The notes: a model not told the origin generated them from the letters alone. 25,279 bases of DNA from JBCBRD01 sp039819885 (GCA_039819885.1 JBCBRD010000018.1:1-25279); one strand, 5' to 3'; positions 14,458 to 23,613 are shown, counted from the first letter of the stretch. Program-made: numbers and translations.

Positions 14458-17400
14458 GCAGAGAGCGCGAGACTTCGCGGCCAAACGCCACAAATGTATC
14501 TGATGTTGGTTCGGGTCCGTCCGCCATGGCTGATCAGACGTCTGGCCAATCACGCATTGCACGGTTCAATCCGATCCGTGCGGTCAGCGGTGGCGGCGGA
14601 CGCGGTGGGGATGGTTTGGCGGGTCGTAATGGGGCTGGCGGTGGGTTGGGAGGTGGTGGTCTGATCGGGCTTTTTGTTCGGCATCCGACAGCACCGAACC
14701 TGCTCATGGCGATTCTGATTATCGCTGGCCTGTTTTCACTCTCGAAGCTCAACCGTCAGTTCTTTCCGAACTTTGAACTTCCAACGATCTCAGTCACCGT
14801 GCCATGGCCGGGTGCGAGTGCTGAGGATGTTGAGAAGAACATTCTCGATACAATCGAGCCGGAACTGCGTTTCCTCGATAACGTTGTTGAAGTTGTTTCG
14901 CTTGCACGTGAGGGATCGGCGGGCATTACGATCGAGTTTGATTCCGATGCTGATATGGCGAAGGCTCAGAGCGATATTGAGCAAGCCGTCAGTCGGGTCA
15001 CGACCTTGCCGGAAGATTCTGAACGGCCCATCATTTCGCGGCGTGTGATCTTCGATCCCGTGGCAAACATCTCTGTGTCGGGGCCATTCTCCGAGCAGGT
15101 CTTGAAGACCTATGCCAAGCAGGTTCGCGATGGCCTGCTGGCTGCTGGTGTGGCACGCGTCGAGCTTGAAGGTGCGCGTGACGAAGAGATCTGGATTGAG
15201 GTTCGTGAAGAGGAGTTGCGGCGGCTTGGTCTGACGATCGACCAGATCGCGCAGCGTGTTCGCGATAATACTCAAGATCTGCCGGCAGGGAAGCTGGAAG
15301 GCGAAGTTGAAATCCAACTGCGTTCGAAGGCTGAACGCAAAACGCCAGAAACCATCGGCGAGATTGAAATCGTTTCGTTGGCCGCGGGCGAGAAGCTCAA
15401 ACTGCGTGATATTGCTGACATCCGCACTGAGTTTGAACGTGAAGGCAAGGTTGGCGTGCTGGGTGCGCGTAAAGCGATCGAACTGACCGTTCAGCGGTCT
15501 CTGACCGGCGACACCCTTGAGACGATGCGGATCATGGAGGACTATCTCGATGAAGTCCGTCCGACGCTTCCACCAACGCTTGACCTATCGGTCTACGATG
15601 TGCGCGGCAAATTCGTGGTTCAGCGCTTGGGGATCTTGTTGGACAATGGCTTGCAGGGTCTCGTCCTCGTGCTGGCTATGCTCTTCATATTTCTGAATGC
15701 GCGGATTGCGTTCTGGGTTGCTGCCGGTATTCCGGTGGCGATCTTTGCAGCGCTCGCGATGATGTTTTTGACCGGTCAGTCGATCAACATGATCTCGATG
15801 TTTGCGCTGATCATGATGCTCGGGATCATCGTCGATGATGCCATTGTGGTTGGTGAACAGACCGCCACGAACGAAGAGAACGGTCTGCGGGGTGCGGATG
15901 CTGCCGAGCAGGGTGCGAAGCGTATGTTGGCGCCTGTGACGGCGGCCACGTTTACGACGATGGCTGCGTTCATGCCGTTGTTGCTGATTGGGGACCGGAT
16001 CGGCGACATCATGGTGGCGATCCCGATGGTGGTCTTGGCCGTCCTTGTCGCCAGCCTTGTTGAGTGTTTTCTGATCTTGCCTGGCCACCTTCGCCATAGC
16101 GCTGCTGGCGGTGTCGGTAAACCCAGTCGTGCACGTCAGGCCTTTGATCGTGGGTTTAATGCGTTCCGCGATGGGCCTTTCAAGGCGATTGTTCAAACCA
16201 GTTACGCCTGGCGCTACACCACATTTGCTGTGCTGATTGCGAGTTTCATGATTGCAGTTGGCGCCATTTCTGGTGGGCGTGTTGGGTTCCAATTCTTCCC
16301 CTCACCTGAGCCGGAATACATCACAGCTTCTGTTGAATTTGGTGCGGGAACGCCGCGCAGTGAACAGATCGAAGCGATACGGGCGATCGAAAAAGCGCTT
16401 TACGATCAAGAAGCTCGTCTCATTGAGGCGCAGAACCAGAAAGCCGAAGAAGAAAGTGGAAGCGTTGGGGCCTTCTTCTTGTCGCTCAAAGACAGTCTCA
16501 GCATTATGGGTAGTTCGGAGACTGATGAACGCTCCCGGCAAGTTGCCAAGAACAAGTTAGTTGAAGCGTCATTTGCAGTGTTGGGGCGTGCCGGACGCAA
16601 GCAGGGTGACAACTTCGGCAACGTCGGTGCCCAGCTTGTTCCAAGCGAGTTTCGTGATGTTCGAACCAAGACTATCCAGCAAGCGTGGCGCAAAGCACTG
16701 CCGAACTTGCCGAGCGTGGAACGTGTTGCAATTTCTGGACGGCGTGGCGGTCCGCCAGGCCGCGATGTTGATGTCCGCTTGCAAGCCGCGCCCATTGAGG
16801 ATCTGAAGGCGGCGGCTGAAGAGCTCAAAAGCATTCTCACGGGCTTTCCCGGTGTCGGCGGAATTGACGATGATGTGCCGTACGGGAAGCAGGAGTATGT
16901 GTTTGAACTGACGCCTCGCGGGAACGCACTGGGCTTCACCGGGCAGTCGGTTGGGCAGCAGATCCGGAATGCTTTTGAGGGGCGGATCGCAACCCGGTTC
17001 GCGCGCGGTGAAGAAGAGATCACCGTGCGGGTTCTGCGTCAGCAGGATCTTGAAGGTCGGGCTGATCTGGCGCGACTATATCTGTCATCCCCAACGGGTG
17101 AGCGGGTTCCGCTCAACGAGATTGTCACGCTGAGTGAGCGGAGAACGTTTGCGCTGGTTCAACGCCGAGACGGCGTTCGCACGGTTGCCGTAACGGCCGA
17201 TATCGATAGTGACATATCGAGTACGCAGGAAGTGGTTGCCCGGCTCGATAAAGAGGTGATGACGGATCTCGCGCGCAAATACAACTTGCGTTACAGCTTC
17301 AAGGGGCGCGCTGATGAGACGGCGAAATCGTTTGCCGATCTTAAGCTTGGTGCCGTCATCGCGCTTGCTCTGATCTACATAATTCTAGCGTGGGTGTTTG

Positions 17401-17930
17401 GGCATTATTTCAAGCCGTTTGCCGTGATGTTGATCGTGCCGTTCGGATTTGTTGGTGCTGTGATCGGGCACTATGTGACGGGCTACTCCCTCACGATCAT
17501 CTCAATGATAGGGCTGCTTGGTCTGTCTGGAATTCTGGTGAACGACTCCATCGTTCTGGTCAGTCGAATCCAGGAGCGTTTGTTGCGCGGAGAGAATTTA
17601 GAAGACGCGTCGATTGGCGGGGCTTGTGATCGGTTTCGGGCCGTTCTCCTGACCTCGCTTACGACAATCGGCGGGTTGACGCCGCTGCTGTTTGAAACCA
17701 GTCGGCAAGCGCAGTTCTTGATTCCGATGGCGGTCACACTCGTGTTCGGCCTAGCGGCTGCGACGGTTCTCGTGCTTATCCTTGTCCCGTCGCTCATGGG
17801 GATCGGTGGCGACATTGGCCGGGCTGTCCGAGGCGGATGGGCGTTTGCTTATGGCGGTGGTCGGGACCAGCCGGATGCCAGTTCGACGCCGCAGCGAAGC
17901 ACATCGAGTATGCCGGTTCCGGGTGAATGA
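14454..17930 (+). CDS. RND efflux permease (AcrB/HAE family)
   Basis: This 1158-residue proton-driven transporter sits in the inner membrane and exports hydrophobic or amphiphilic compounds. Family features seen are the first membrane helix followed by FFPNFELPTISVTVPWPGAS, the large periplasmic porter domains, the proton-relay pair Asp-Asp in GIIVDDAIVVGE in the fourth helix, a second domain repeat starting near AWRYTTFAVLIASF, and GILVNDSIVLVSRIQERL in the tenth helix. Its sequence resembles the alphaproteobacterial branch with IEPELRFLDNVVEV. Unusual is an N-terminal extension of about 70 residues before the first helix, with a Gly-rich run at about 44-72; the C-terminal tail is also Ser/Thr/Pro rich. 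No outer-membrane channel gene is nearby, so a shared TolC-like protein is expected. Confidence 0.97.
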   Translation: MSRERETSRPNATNVSDVGSGPSAMADQTSGQSRIARFNPIRAVSGGGGRGGDGLAGRNGAGGGLGGGGLIGLFVRHPTAPNLLMAILIIAGLFSLSKLNRQFFPNFELPTISVTVPWPGASAEDVEKNILDTIEPELRFLDNVVEVVSLAREGSAGITIEFDSDADMAKAQSDIEQAVSRVTTLPEDSERPIISRRVIFDPVANISVSGPFSEQVLKTYAKQVRDGLLAAGVARVELEGARDEEIWIEVREEELRRLGLTIDQIAQRVRDNTQDLPAGKLEGEVEIQLRSKAERKTPETIGEIEIVSLAAGEKLKLRDIADIRTEFEREGKVGVLGARKAIELTVQRSLTGDTLETMRIMEDYLDEVRPTLPPTLDLSVYDVRGKFVVQRLGILLDNGLQGLVLVLAMLFIFLNARIAFWVAAGIPVAIFAALAMMFLTGQSINMISMFALIMMLGIIVDDAIVVGEQTATNEENGLRGADAAEQGAKRMLAPVTAATFTTMAAFMPLLLIGDRIGDIMVAIPMVVLAVLVASLVECFLILPGHLRHSAAGGVGKPSRARQAFDRGFNAFRDGPFKAIVQTSYAWRYTTFAVLIASFMIAVGAISGGRVGFQFFPSPEPEYITASVEFGAGTPRSEQIEAIRAIEKALYDQEARLIEAQNQKAEEESGSVGAFFLSLKDSLSIMGSSETDERSRQVAKNKLVEASFAVLGRAGRKQGDNFGNVGAQLVPSEFRDVRTKTIQQAWRKALPNLPSVERVAISGRRGGPPGRDVDVRLQAAPIEDLKAAAEELKSILTGFPGVGGIDDDVPYGKQEYVFELTPRGNALGFTGQSVGQQIRNAFEGRIATRFARGEEEITVRVLRQQDLEGRADLARLYLSSPTGERVPLNEIVTLSERRTFALVQRRDGVRTVAVTADIDSDISSTQEVVARLDKEVMTDLARKYNLRYSFKGRADETAKSFADLKLGAVIALALIYIILAWVFGHYFKPFAVMLIVPFGFVGAVIGHYVTGYSLTIISMIGLLGLSGILVNDSIVLVSRIQERLLRGENLEDASIGGACDRFRAVLLTSLTTIGGLTPLLFETSRQAQFLIPMAVTLVFGLAAATVLVLILVPSLMGIGGDIGRAVRGGWAFAYGGGRDQPDASSTPQRSTSSMPVPGE

Positions 17931-17978
17931 AGGACGGGCTTCAACTTTGCGCGGGTCGTCCGTATCGGCCTCGAGGGG

Positions 17979-18755
17979 TTAGGCGCAGAGGAATCGAGCG
18001 TAGCGGTCGCTTACCGTTTGCTTGAGGATCGAAGCATAAGTTTCAAAGCGATCATGCGTAGGCTCAATCCGCCCGTAGACGATTTCTTCGTCTTTTTGCA
18101 ACGGCAGATAAACGATCGGCGTGGCAACGGGGGTCAGGTTAGACCCGGGGCCAGCCTGTAGGGTCGTCAGGATGCCATGCATCTCGCCGTTGATTGTTGG
18201 GCGTGACAGGACAACCATCCGATATTGACCGTGGCGATTTGTGATCAGGTAGGTGTGACCTGACTGGTGCGGGATTGAGACGTGCCCCCACTGCGTGAAC
18301 GCGCTGTCGATGCGGTCAGCTTCGCGGAACATCAATTGTGACGTCTCGTCGTCCCAGTCGATCGTCGTGCTGTAGGCATAGACAGCGCCGGTTTCACCGA
18401 ATGAGGGGCGGAGTGTGAGGTAGCTGCCTTCGATCCAACTGACTGCGGGTCGGGCGTATGATCCCATGCTTTCTGGAGCAAGCCCCAGTGGGATCGCAGG
18501 TCCGCCGTAGCCGTTTTCTATTGTTGTTGCGGTTGGGCGTAGAGATACAGTGAGCGCTTCTTCCAATCGAACAAGCGTTGCCATCGTAAACGGACGTTTG
18601 CCAGACAAGGCCTTTTCCAACGTCGATAGGCTGATTTTTGCATCGGCAGCTAATTGTTGGCGCGTGATCCTGCGGCGGGCCAACTCCTCGCGGACGCGCA
18701 AAGCTGCGCGTTGGTTTGCGTCACAGTTGAGATGCTGTTCGTGGTGTTCGCCCAT
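17979..18755 (-). CDS. XRE-type helix-turn-helix transcriptional regulator
   Basis: The 258-residue protein has an N-terminal DNA-binding domain at about 15-72. The recognisable helix-turn-helix is LARRRITRQQLAADAKISLS followed by TLEKALSGKRPF. The C-terminal part, about 95-258, is soluble and beta-rich with many aromatic residues (SYLTLRPSFG, AVYAYSTTIDWD, MVVLSRPTINGEMHGILTTL); it may sense a ligand, but I do not recognise the fold. It is convergent with the RND permease (48-bp gap) and divergent from the sortase-target gene, which makes either a possible target. The ribosome site is weak (GGAAAA). Confidence 0.85.
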   Translation of the reverse strand: MGEHHEQHLNCDANQRAALRVREELARRRITRQQLAADAKISLSTLEKALSGKRPFTMATLVRLEEALTVSLRPTATTIENGYGGPAIPLGLAPESMGSYARPAVSWIEGSYLTLRPSFGETGAVYAYSTTIDWDDETSQLMFREADRIDSAFTQWGHVSIPHQSGHTYLITNRHGQYRMVVLSRPTINGEMHGILTTLQAGPGSNLTPVATPIVYLPLQKDEEIVYGRIEPTHDRFETYASILKQTVSDRYARFLCA

Positions 18756-18955
18756 TTGGTTTTTTCCGTTGCATGCCTTCGTGTGCTCGCAGATCCCCGC
18801 CTGAAAGTGCGCCGTGATCTGTGAGCCGTGTCGTCGGTTTTGACAGACAGTTGTTCAACGCAGCGCACATGTCCGCACAAAAACGCCATTGGCATGACCG
18901 CTGTGATGTTTGCTCACGGATCATGACGGATTTTCATCGCTCAATACGCTCGACT

Positions 18956-18987
18956 GCCCTGTTTTTTCGGCAAAAAACTTAACGGGC
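18956..18987 (+). promoter_or_regulatory. A/T-rich hairpin in the leader of the VIT/VWA gene
   Basis: GTTTTTT-CGGC-AAAAAAC at 18961-18978 is a perfect seven-bp hairpin. It is enclosed by a second, imperfectly stacked pair of arms, GCCC at 18956-18959 and GGGC at 18984-18987. It lies about 50 bases before the start codon in the 277-bp gap divergent from the XRE regulator. It could be an operator, a protein-binding bent site or an RNA element; the sequence does not decide. Confidence 0.4.
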
Positions 18988-19038
18988 CACCGAAGAGGTG
19001 ACCGGTGAGGGACTGATACGCAGGGAGTTTGTTTGATA

Positions 19039-21630
19039 ATGCCTTACAACTTGATGTTTGAACGGGTCGGGCGTGATCGTCGATTGCTGCCCGAGTGTGT
19101 CGATGATTTCTGGAATAGGCTCAGTCTCAAGAACCTTGGGGTTCTAGGCCTCATAATTCTGTCGTTGCTGGTTCTGGCACCGCTCTACGGTTTCGCTCAC
19201 TCGTCGCGCGCGGTTGCATCGCCTGGTGGACAGATGATGCAGCCCGGTGAAGCCCGCATGGGAACTTTGCTGTTCAAAGCAGAAACACCTGGACAGTTTA
19301 TCGAAGCCCCACGGCTTGGTTCGGATATCGACATTTCGGTCAGTGGGCCGACAGCGCGCGGCCGCATCACGCAGCATTTCACGAACCCGACAGATGGGTG
19401 GGTTGAGGCGGTCTATGTGATGCCTCTGCCAGAAGATTCAGCTGTCGATACGCTTCGCATGGTTGTTGGCGAAAAGGTCATCACCGGGGATATCAAGGAG
19501 AAGAAGGAAGCGCGGCTGATTTATGAGGCTGCCAAAGCGCGTGGTCAGAAAGCGGCATTGCTGACGCAAGAGCGGCCTAACATCTTCACGCACGAAGTTG
19601 CCAACATCGGGCCCGGCGAAACCATCGTTGTGCAAGTTGAGTGGCAACAGACCGTTCCGTTTGATGCCAAACAGTTTGCCTTGCGAATGCCTCTTGTTGT
19701 CGGGCCGCGTTTCAACCCCAAGCCGATTGTGCAAACAGTTGAGTTTGATCCGAATGGTGGCGGTCAGGGTTGGGGGCAGGTGATCGATCCTGTACCTGAT
19801 CGGGCGCGGATCTCGCCACCGGTTCTTGATCCAGCAGAGCGTGCGCCTGCCAATCCGGTTACAATGACTGTTCGGCTTGCGGCCGGCTTCGAAATTGGTG
19901 ATCTCAAGAGCCACCATCATGATGTTGATGTTGAAAAGCTGGACCCACAAACGCGTGTGGTGCGTTTGAAGGCTGGTGCGGAACCGGCTGATCGGGACTT
20001 CGAGTTGACGTGGTCGCCGAAGTCTTCGGCGCTGCCATCAGTTGGGCTGTTTCGCGAAACGATCGATGGCAAAGACTACGTTCTAGCTTTTGTCACGCCC
20101 CCGATTTTGAAGGATGAACCACCAGCAAAGGGCTCCAAAGGAGACGAAAGCACCAAAAGCGAGCGCGCCGTTAAACCCCGTGAAGTGATCTTTGTCATTG
20201 ATAATTCTGGCTCGATGGGTGGTTCGTCCATTCGCCAGGCTCGCGAGAGTTTGCTGTTTGGATTGAAGCGTTTGAAGCCGGGGGATCGGTTCAACGTGAT
20301 CCGCTTTGACAATACGGTCGACCGCGTTTTTGCAAGACCGGTGTCAGCCAGTGCGACACATATTGCCCGGGCAGTTGCCTACGTTGAGGGGATTGAGGCC
20401 TCAGGTGGAACAATGATGGTGCCGCCTATGGCAATGGCATTGCGCGACCATCGAACCTCGCCGCCTGGTGCGCTTCGGCAGGTTGTTTTCCTGACCGATG
20501 GAGCGATTGGGAACGAAGCTGAGCTGATGGAGTTGGTGGGCTCAAAGCGTGGCCGTTCGCGTGTGTTCATGGTTGGGATTGGGTCTGCGCCAAACTCATA
20601 TCTTATGAGCCGGATCTCCGAGTTGGGTCGGGGGACGTTCCTTCACATTGGATCTGCGGATCAGGTGAAGACGCGGATGACGGCGCTGTTTGAGAAGCTC
20701 GAAAGCCCCGCTGTGACAGGGTTGAAGCTTTCGTTTGATGGTGTGAGCGCTGATGTGACGCCTTCGTTGCTTCCTGACCTATACCGTGGTGAGCCGCTTG
20801 GTATCGCTGCTCAATTGTCTGGGGCCGGCGGTGTTGCGACTTTAACAGGCCGGATTGGCGATCGGCCCTGGACGGTTACGCTTCCACTGGACAAGGCTGC
20901 TACTGCTGCAGGGATCTCAAAACTTTGGGCGCGCCGGAAGATCCGAGATGCTGAGATAGGTGCGCGCTTGAAAACGCAGTCGCGTGAAGTCACGGATGGG
21001 CAGGTTCTTAAGCTGGCTCTGACGCATGGTCTGATGAGCCGTCTCACGAGCTTGGTGGCTGTGGAAAAAGAGATTAGCCGACCTAAAGGTGCTGCACTTA
21101 CGCGTGCCGATATTCCGTTGAACCTGCCGAAGGGTTGGGACTTTGAGAAAGTGTTTGGGGCCCGTGGCGAGAGGCAGGGGCAGCGTGCCGAAGGTGATGG
21201 ACATTTACCAGGTACGCAAAGCGGTTCTGCTGTTCCTCGTCAAAAGGCGTCGCTTCAGGTGACACCGACACAGGGTCCCGGCCAACCGAACGTGGCTTTT
21301 CCTGCTGGGCCTATGCCAAGTCAGACTGCGCTGGCACGATTTGCCGGCGTTGCGAAAAAGAACTCCTCGATGGTTGGCATTCTATCCATGCACTCTAACG
21401 CTCCGTCGCGGTCGGTTGTCTTGCCGCAAACTGCGACTGATGCCGAACTTCGGATCTGGTTTGGTGTTTTCCTGTTGGTCTTGTCCAGCGTGTTTTGGGT
21501 GTGGTCGCGGATTGGATTTGAGTGGCCGGTGCTTGCTCCATCGCGTTTTCGCCTTGGAACTCTTCTCGCTCCTCGACGCCGCTCCCAAGACGGCTCTGAA
21601 GACGAAACCGTGATCGTTGGGCGAGACTGA
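19039..21630 (+). CDS. VIT/VWA-domain surface protein, class GN sortase target
   Basis: It matches the marine proteobacterial sortase-target proteins. In order the sequence has a membrane or signal segment after a 34-residue cytoplasmic head (GVLGLIILSLLVLAPLYGFA); a vault/inter-alpha-trypsin (VIT) domain, about 75-205 (RITQHFTNPTDGWVEAVYVMPLPEDSAV, in part); and a von Willebrand factor A domain, about 385-560, with metal-site motif DNSGS at 390-394 and LTDGAIG. An LPQTA sorting motif follows at 797-801, then a membrane helix (about 808-824). Positions count from the TTG at 19033. After the helix comes a tail of about 40 charged residues, longer than the few basic residues normal for sorting signals. 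AGGGAG lies 5 bases before TTG 19033 and 11 before ATG 19039; either may be used. The sortase gene follows after one base. Confidence 0.93.
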   Translation: MPYNLMFERVGRDRRLLPECVDDFWNRLSLKNLGVLGLIILSLLVLAPLYGFAHSSRAVASPGGQMMQPGEARMGTLLFKAETPGQFIEAPRLGSDIDISVSGPTARGRITQHFTNPTDGWVEAVYVMPLPEDSAVDTLRMVVGEKVITGDIKEKKEARLIYEAAKARGQKAALLTQERPNIFTHEVANIGPGETIVVQVEWQQTVPFDAKQFALRMPLVVGPRFNPKPIVQTVEFDPNGGGQGWGQVIDPVPDRARISPPVLDPAERAPANPVTMTVRLAAGFEIGDLKSHHHDVDVEKLDPQTRVVRLKAGAEPADRDFELTWSPKSSALPSVGLFRETIDGKDYVLAFVTPPILKDEPPAKGSKGDESTKSERAVKPREVIFVIDNSGSMGGSSIRQARESLLFGLKRLKPGDRFNVIRFDNTVDRVFARPVSASATHIARAVAYVEGIEASGGTMMVPPMAMALRDHRTSPPGALRQVVFLTDGAIGNEAELMELVGSKRGRSRVFMVGIGSAPNSYLMSRISELGRGTFLHIGSADQVKTRMTALFEKLESPAVTGLKLSFDGVSADVTPSLLPDLYRGEPLGIAAQLSGAGGVATLTGRIGDRPWTVTLPLDKAATAAGISKLWARRKIRDAEIGARLKTQSREVTDGQVLKLALTHGLMSRLTSLVAVEKEISRPKGAALTRADIPLNLPKGWDFEKVFGARGERQGQRAEGDGHLPGTQSGSAVPRQKASLQVTPTQGPGQPNVAFPAGPMPSQTALARFAGVAKKNSSMVGILSMHSNAPSRSVVLPQTATDAELRIWFGVFLLVLSSVFWVWSRIGFEWPVLAPSRFRLGTLLAPRRRSQDGSEDETVIVGRD

Positions 21631-21631
21631 C

Positions 21632-22357
21632 ATGTCGACTTCGAACACGCCCTCAATCCTTGCCCCCGCTGCGCGTGAGGGCGTTGGGCGCATGAGAACA
21701 ACGGGTTCGGTTAGAGACCGGCAGCAGTTGGTGGCTGTTGGCCAACCTAGTCGAGGCTGGCGTTCACTTGGCGCCCTCTGGCGGCGATTGTGGTTATCCC
21801 CGCGTCGCGCGATCGCCGCCATTCTCCTGACCTGCGGTCTCGTGTCGTTTGGTCAGGGTATTTTCATTCTTGTGAAGGCTGGTGTTGCGCAAGTTCTGCT
21901 CAGCCAGGCGTTTGATGCTTCGCTTAAGAGCGGTGTGCCGGTCAAGCCGTGGTCGTGGGCGGATACCTGGCCGGTGGCGCGACTGCAAGTTGCTCGGCTC
22001 AATGCTGGAGCGATCGCGTTGGATGGCGCAAGTGGTCAGGCGCTGGCGTTTGGTCCGGGGCATTTGTCGGGCACGGCGGAGCCGGGGGATGCCGGGCTAT
22101 CTGTCTTTGCTGCACATCGCGATACGCATTTTTCTTTTTTGAAGGACGTCGTTGTAGGAGACGTTGTGTCTGTCCAGCGCTCAGACGGACGCGCCTTCGA
22201 TTTCATCGTTCGCACGACGCGAATAGCGCGCTTTGATGCTGCGGGGCTTGACCCTCATCGGTCCGGGGCGTGGCTTGCGCTCACCACCTGCTGGCCGCTT
22301 GATGCGCGTGTTCGTGGTCCGATGCGTTTGATTATTGAAGCTGAACTTGTCCAATAA
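21632..22357 (+). CDS. Class GN sortase
   Basis: This membrane-bound cysteine transpeptidase presumably cleaves the LPQTA signal of the protein encoded just upstream. From the ATG the product has 241 residues: a cytoplasmic head, one N-terminal membrane segment (AIAAILLTCGLVSFGQGIFILV) and an extracytoplasmic sortase domain. The catalytic triad is visible: His162 in FAAHRDTHF, Cys220 in TTCWPLDA and Arg232 in GPMRL. The LSGTAEPGDAGLSVFAAHRD block is typical of the proteobacterial type. An in-frame TTG at 21617 would extend it by five residues and overlap the target gene; the ATG lies one base after the target's stop. The nucleophile that accepts the cleaved protein in this group is not established. 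Confidence 0.93.
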   Translation: MSTSNTPSILAPAAREGVGRMRTTGSVRDRQQLVAVGQPSRGWRSLGALWRRLWLSPRRAIAAILLTCGLVSFGQGIFILVKAGVAQVLLSQAFDASLKSGVPVKPWSWADTWPVARLQVARLNAGAIALDGASGQALAFGPGHLSGTAEPGDAGLSVFAAHRDTHFSFLKDVVVGDVVSVQRSDGRAFDFIVRTTRIARFDAAGLDPHRSGAWLALTTCWPLDARVRGPMRLIIEAELVQ

Positions 22358-22412
22358 GTAGAGGATAGACGCGCGCGGGTCGCACGTGACTTTCGTCTTC
22401 TTTGGTCTCTCG

Positions 22413-23510
22413 TTATGGTCTCAAAAGTTCCAGCGACATTTTCCAGCGTGCGTGCTTTTCTTTTTCGCTCACCCAGAATTTGCGTAGTTCTTCACCCGTG
22501 ATGAATTCCCCTTGCAGGCTGTTCTTGTTGCGGTAGCCCTGCCACTCGTCACCTTTGAAGATGTCGTGGAACAAAGAAACGTAATAGTCGCGTGCCGATG
22601 ATGGCATGGCTTCGGGAGCGACAACGGATCGCTGCATAAAATAGTGGAAGCCCATGCCGGTTTCTTTGAGCGTTGGTGTGCGTAGGTATTGTCGCAGTCG
22701 CTGGGGCGTGATGGAGACGATGGGTTTGGTGATTCCAGCGGCATGAAATTCTGCCTGTTCGGCCGGGTTGTTGACCGTGGAGTCGGCGCGTTTTTCCGCC
22801 AGATCCTTTGCCACTGCCCCGCCGCCCTTGCGTGCGACGTACGTCATCTTAAGACCATACTGGGAATTGAGAAAATCGGTGAGGAGATTGTCTTCACCTC
22901 CCGTTCCCGTTCCAGACATCGTCCATTCGCTGCCCTCCGCTTTTGCTGCCTTGATGAAGTCTTCAAGCGACTTGATGTCGGACCGATCCGAATGAACCCA
23001 CAACACAAATGTATCGTTGGCCAGCCTTCCGATTGGGGTGAGTTTTGAGATGTCGACGCCAAGGTCGGGATTGTTCAGCGGTGCAGTATAGAACGAGTTC
23101 AGGGTGAACATCAGTGTGTAGGCGTCACCCTTCAATTCTTGAATGGACTTCAGCGCATCAGCGCCCGATCGGCCTGATACATTGACGATTTTGATTTCGG
23201 GAAGCCCAGGGCGATAGGATTTCATCAACGTCGATAAGAAGCGCACAGCTTTGTCAGCTCCACCTCCTTTGCCGGCCATGACTATGAACGTGATAGGCTT
23301 TGAGGGTTGCCACGCTGCTTGAGCCTTGGGGGTCACTATTGTCAGACAGACCGCAACAAAGAGCGTGGCCACAATTGTGAGTATTGCTGATGCGAATTGT
23401 CGGGACGCCACTGGAGGAAATCGAAAGAGGTGGGAGCGAATCCTCTGACCGGTGGTTGGTGAAAACTTGACGGTTGTGTTTCTTCCAACGCACATCGCAA
23501 CTGTTGCCAT
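22413..23510 (-). CDS. TctC/Bug-family periplasmic solute-binding protein
   Basis: Proteins of this family capture carboxylates such as citrate or other small organic acids for tripartite tricarboxylate transporters. From the ATG at 23510 the product has 365 residues, with a long N-terminal region and a hydrophobic export segment (FASAILTIVATLFVAVCLTIV) ending at AQA-AWQPSKPI. The family start PITFIVMAGKGGGADKAVRFL follows, then GEDNLLTDFL and a C-terminal lobe. No tctA or tctB gene is adjacent, so this is an orphan binding protein, common in this family. The frame extends 27 codons upstream, but the longer start lies inside a terminator stem; GAGAGGA before 23510 supports the shorter start. 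Confidence 0.9.
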   Translation of the reverse strand: MATVAMCVGRNTTVKFSPTTGQRIRSHLFRFPPVASRQFASAILTIVATLFVAVCLTIVTPKAQAAWQPSKPITFIVMAGKGGGADKAVRFLSTLMKSYRPGLPEIKIVNVSGRSGADALKSIQELKGDAYTLMFTLNSFYTAPLNNPDLGVDISKLTPIGRLANDTFVLWVHSDRSDIKSLEDFIKAAKAEGSEWTMSGTGTGGEDNLLTDFLNSQYGLKMTYVARKGGGAVAKDLAEKRADSTVNNPAEQAEFHAAGITKPIVSITPQRLRQYLRTPTLKETGMGFHYFMQRSVVAPEAMPSSARDYYVSLFHDIFKGDEWQGYRNKNSLQGEFITGEELRKFWVSEKEKHARWKMSLELLRP

Positions 23511-23582
23511 TGCTTGTGATTTCCTCTCGTTTTCGGCGAACCGGGTCTTATTGGTTTTTGCCGACGACCTTCGAGAAGAAAA

Positions 23583-23613
23583 TGGCGGCATCGTGTTTTT
23601 TCCGATGCCGCCA
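23583..23613 (-). terminator. Rho-independent terminator behind the PstS/OmpA gene
   Basis: The 11-bp arms 23583-23593 and 23603-23613 (TGGCGGCATCG/CGATGCCGCCA) close over a nine-base loop. On the minus strand the stem is followed by TTTTCTTCTC. It lies 80 bp behind the stop of the minus-strand binding-protein gene and before the TctC-type gene, so the two are probably separate transcripts. Confidence 0.8.

Noticed and set aside
15585..16292. 235-codon His/Arg-rich minus-strand frame
   Set aside because: It lies opposite the membrane-helix coding part of the RND permease; the His/Asp/Arg-rich composition follows from the antisense of hydrophobic codons.
23511..23591. Longer start for the TctC-type protein
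   Set aside because: The extra codons begin within the terminator stem and are only a basic, low-information stretch before the ribosome site used by the ATG at 23510.
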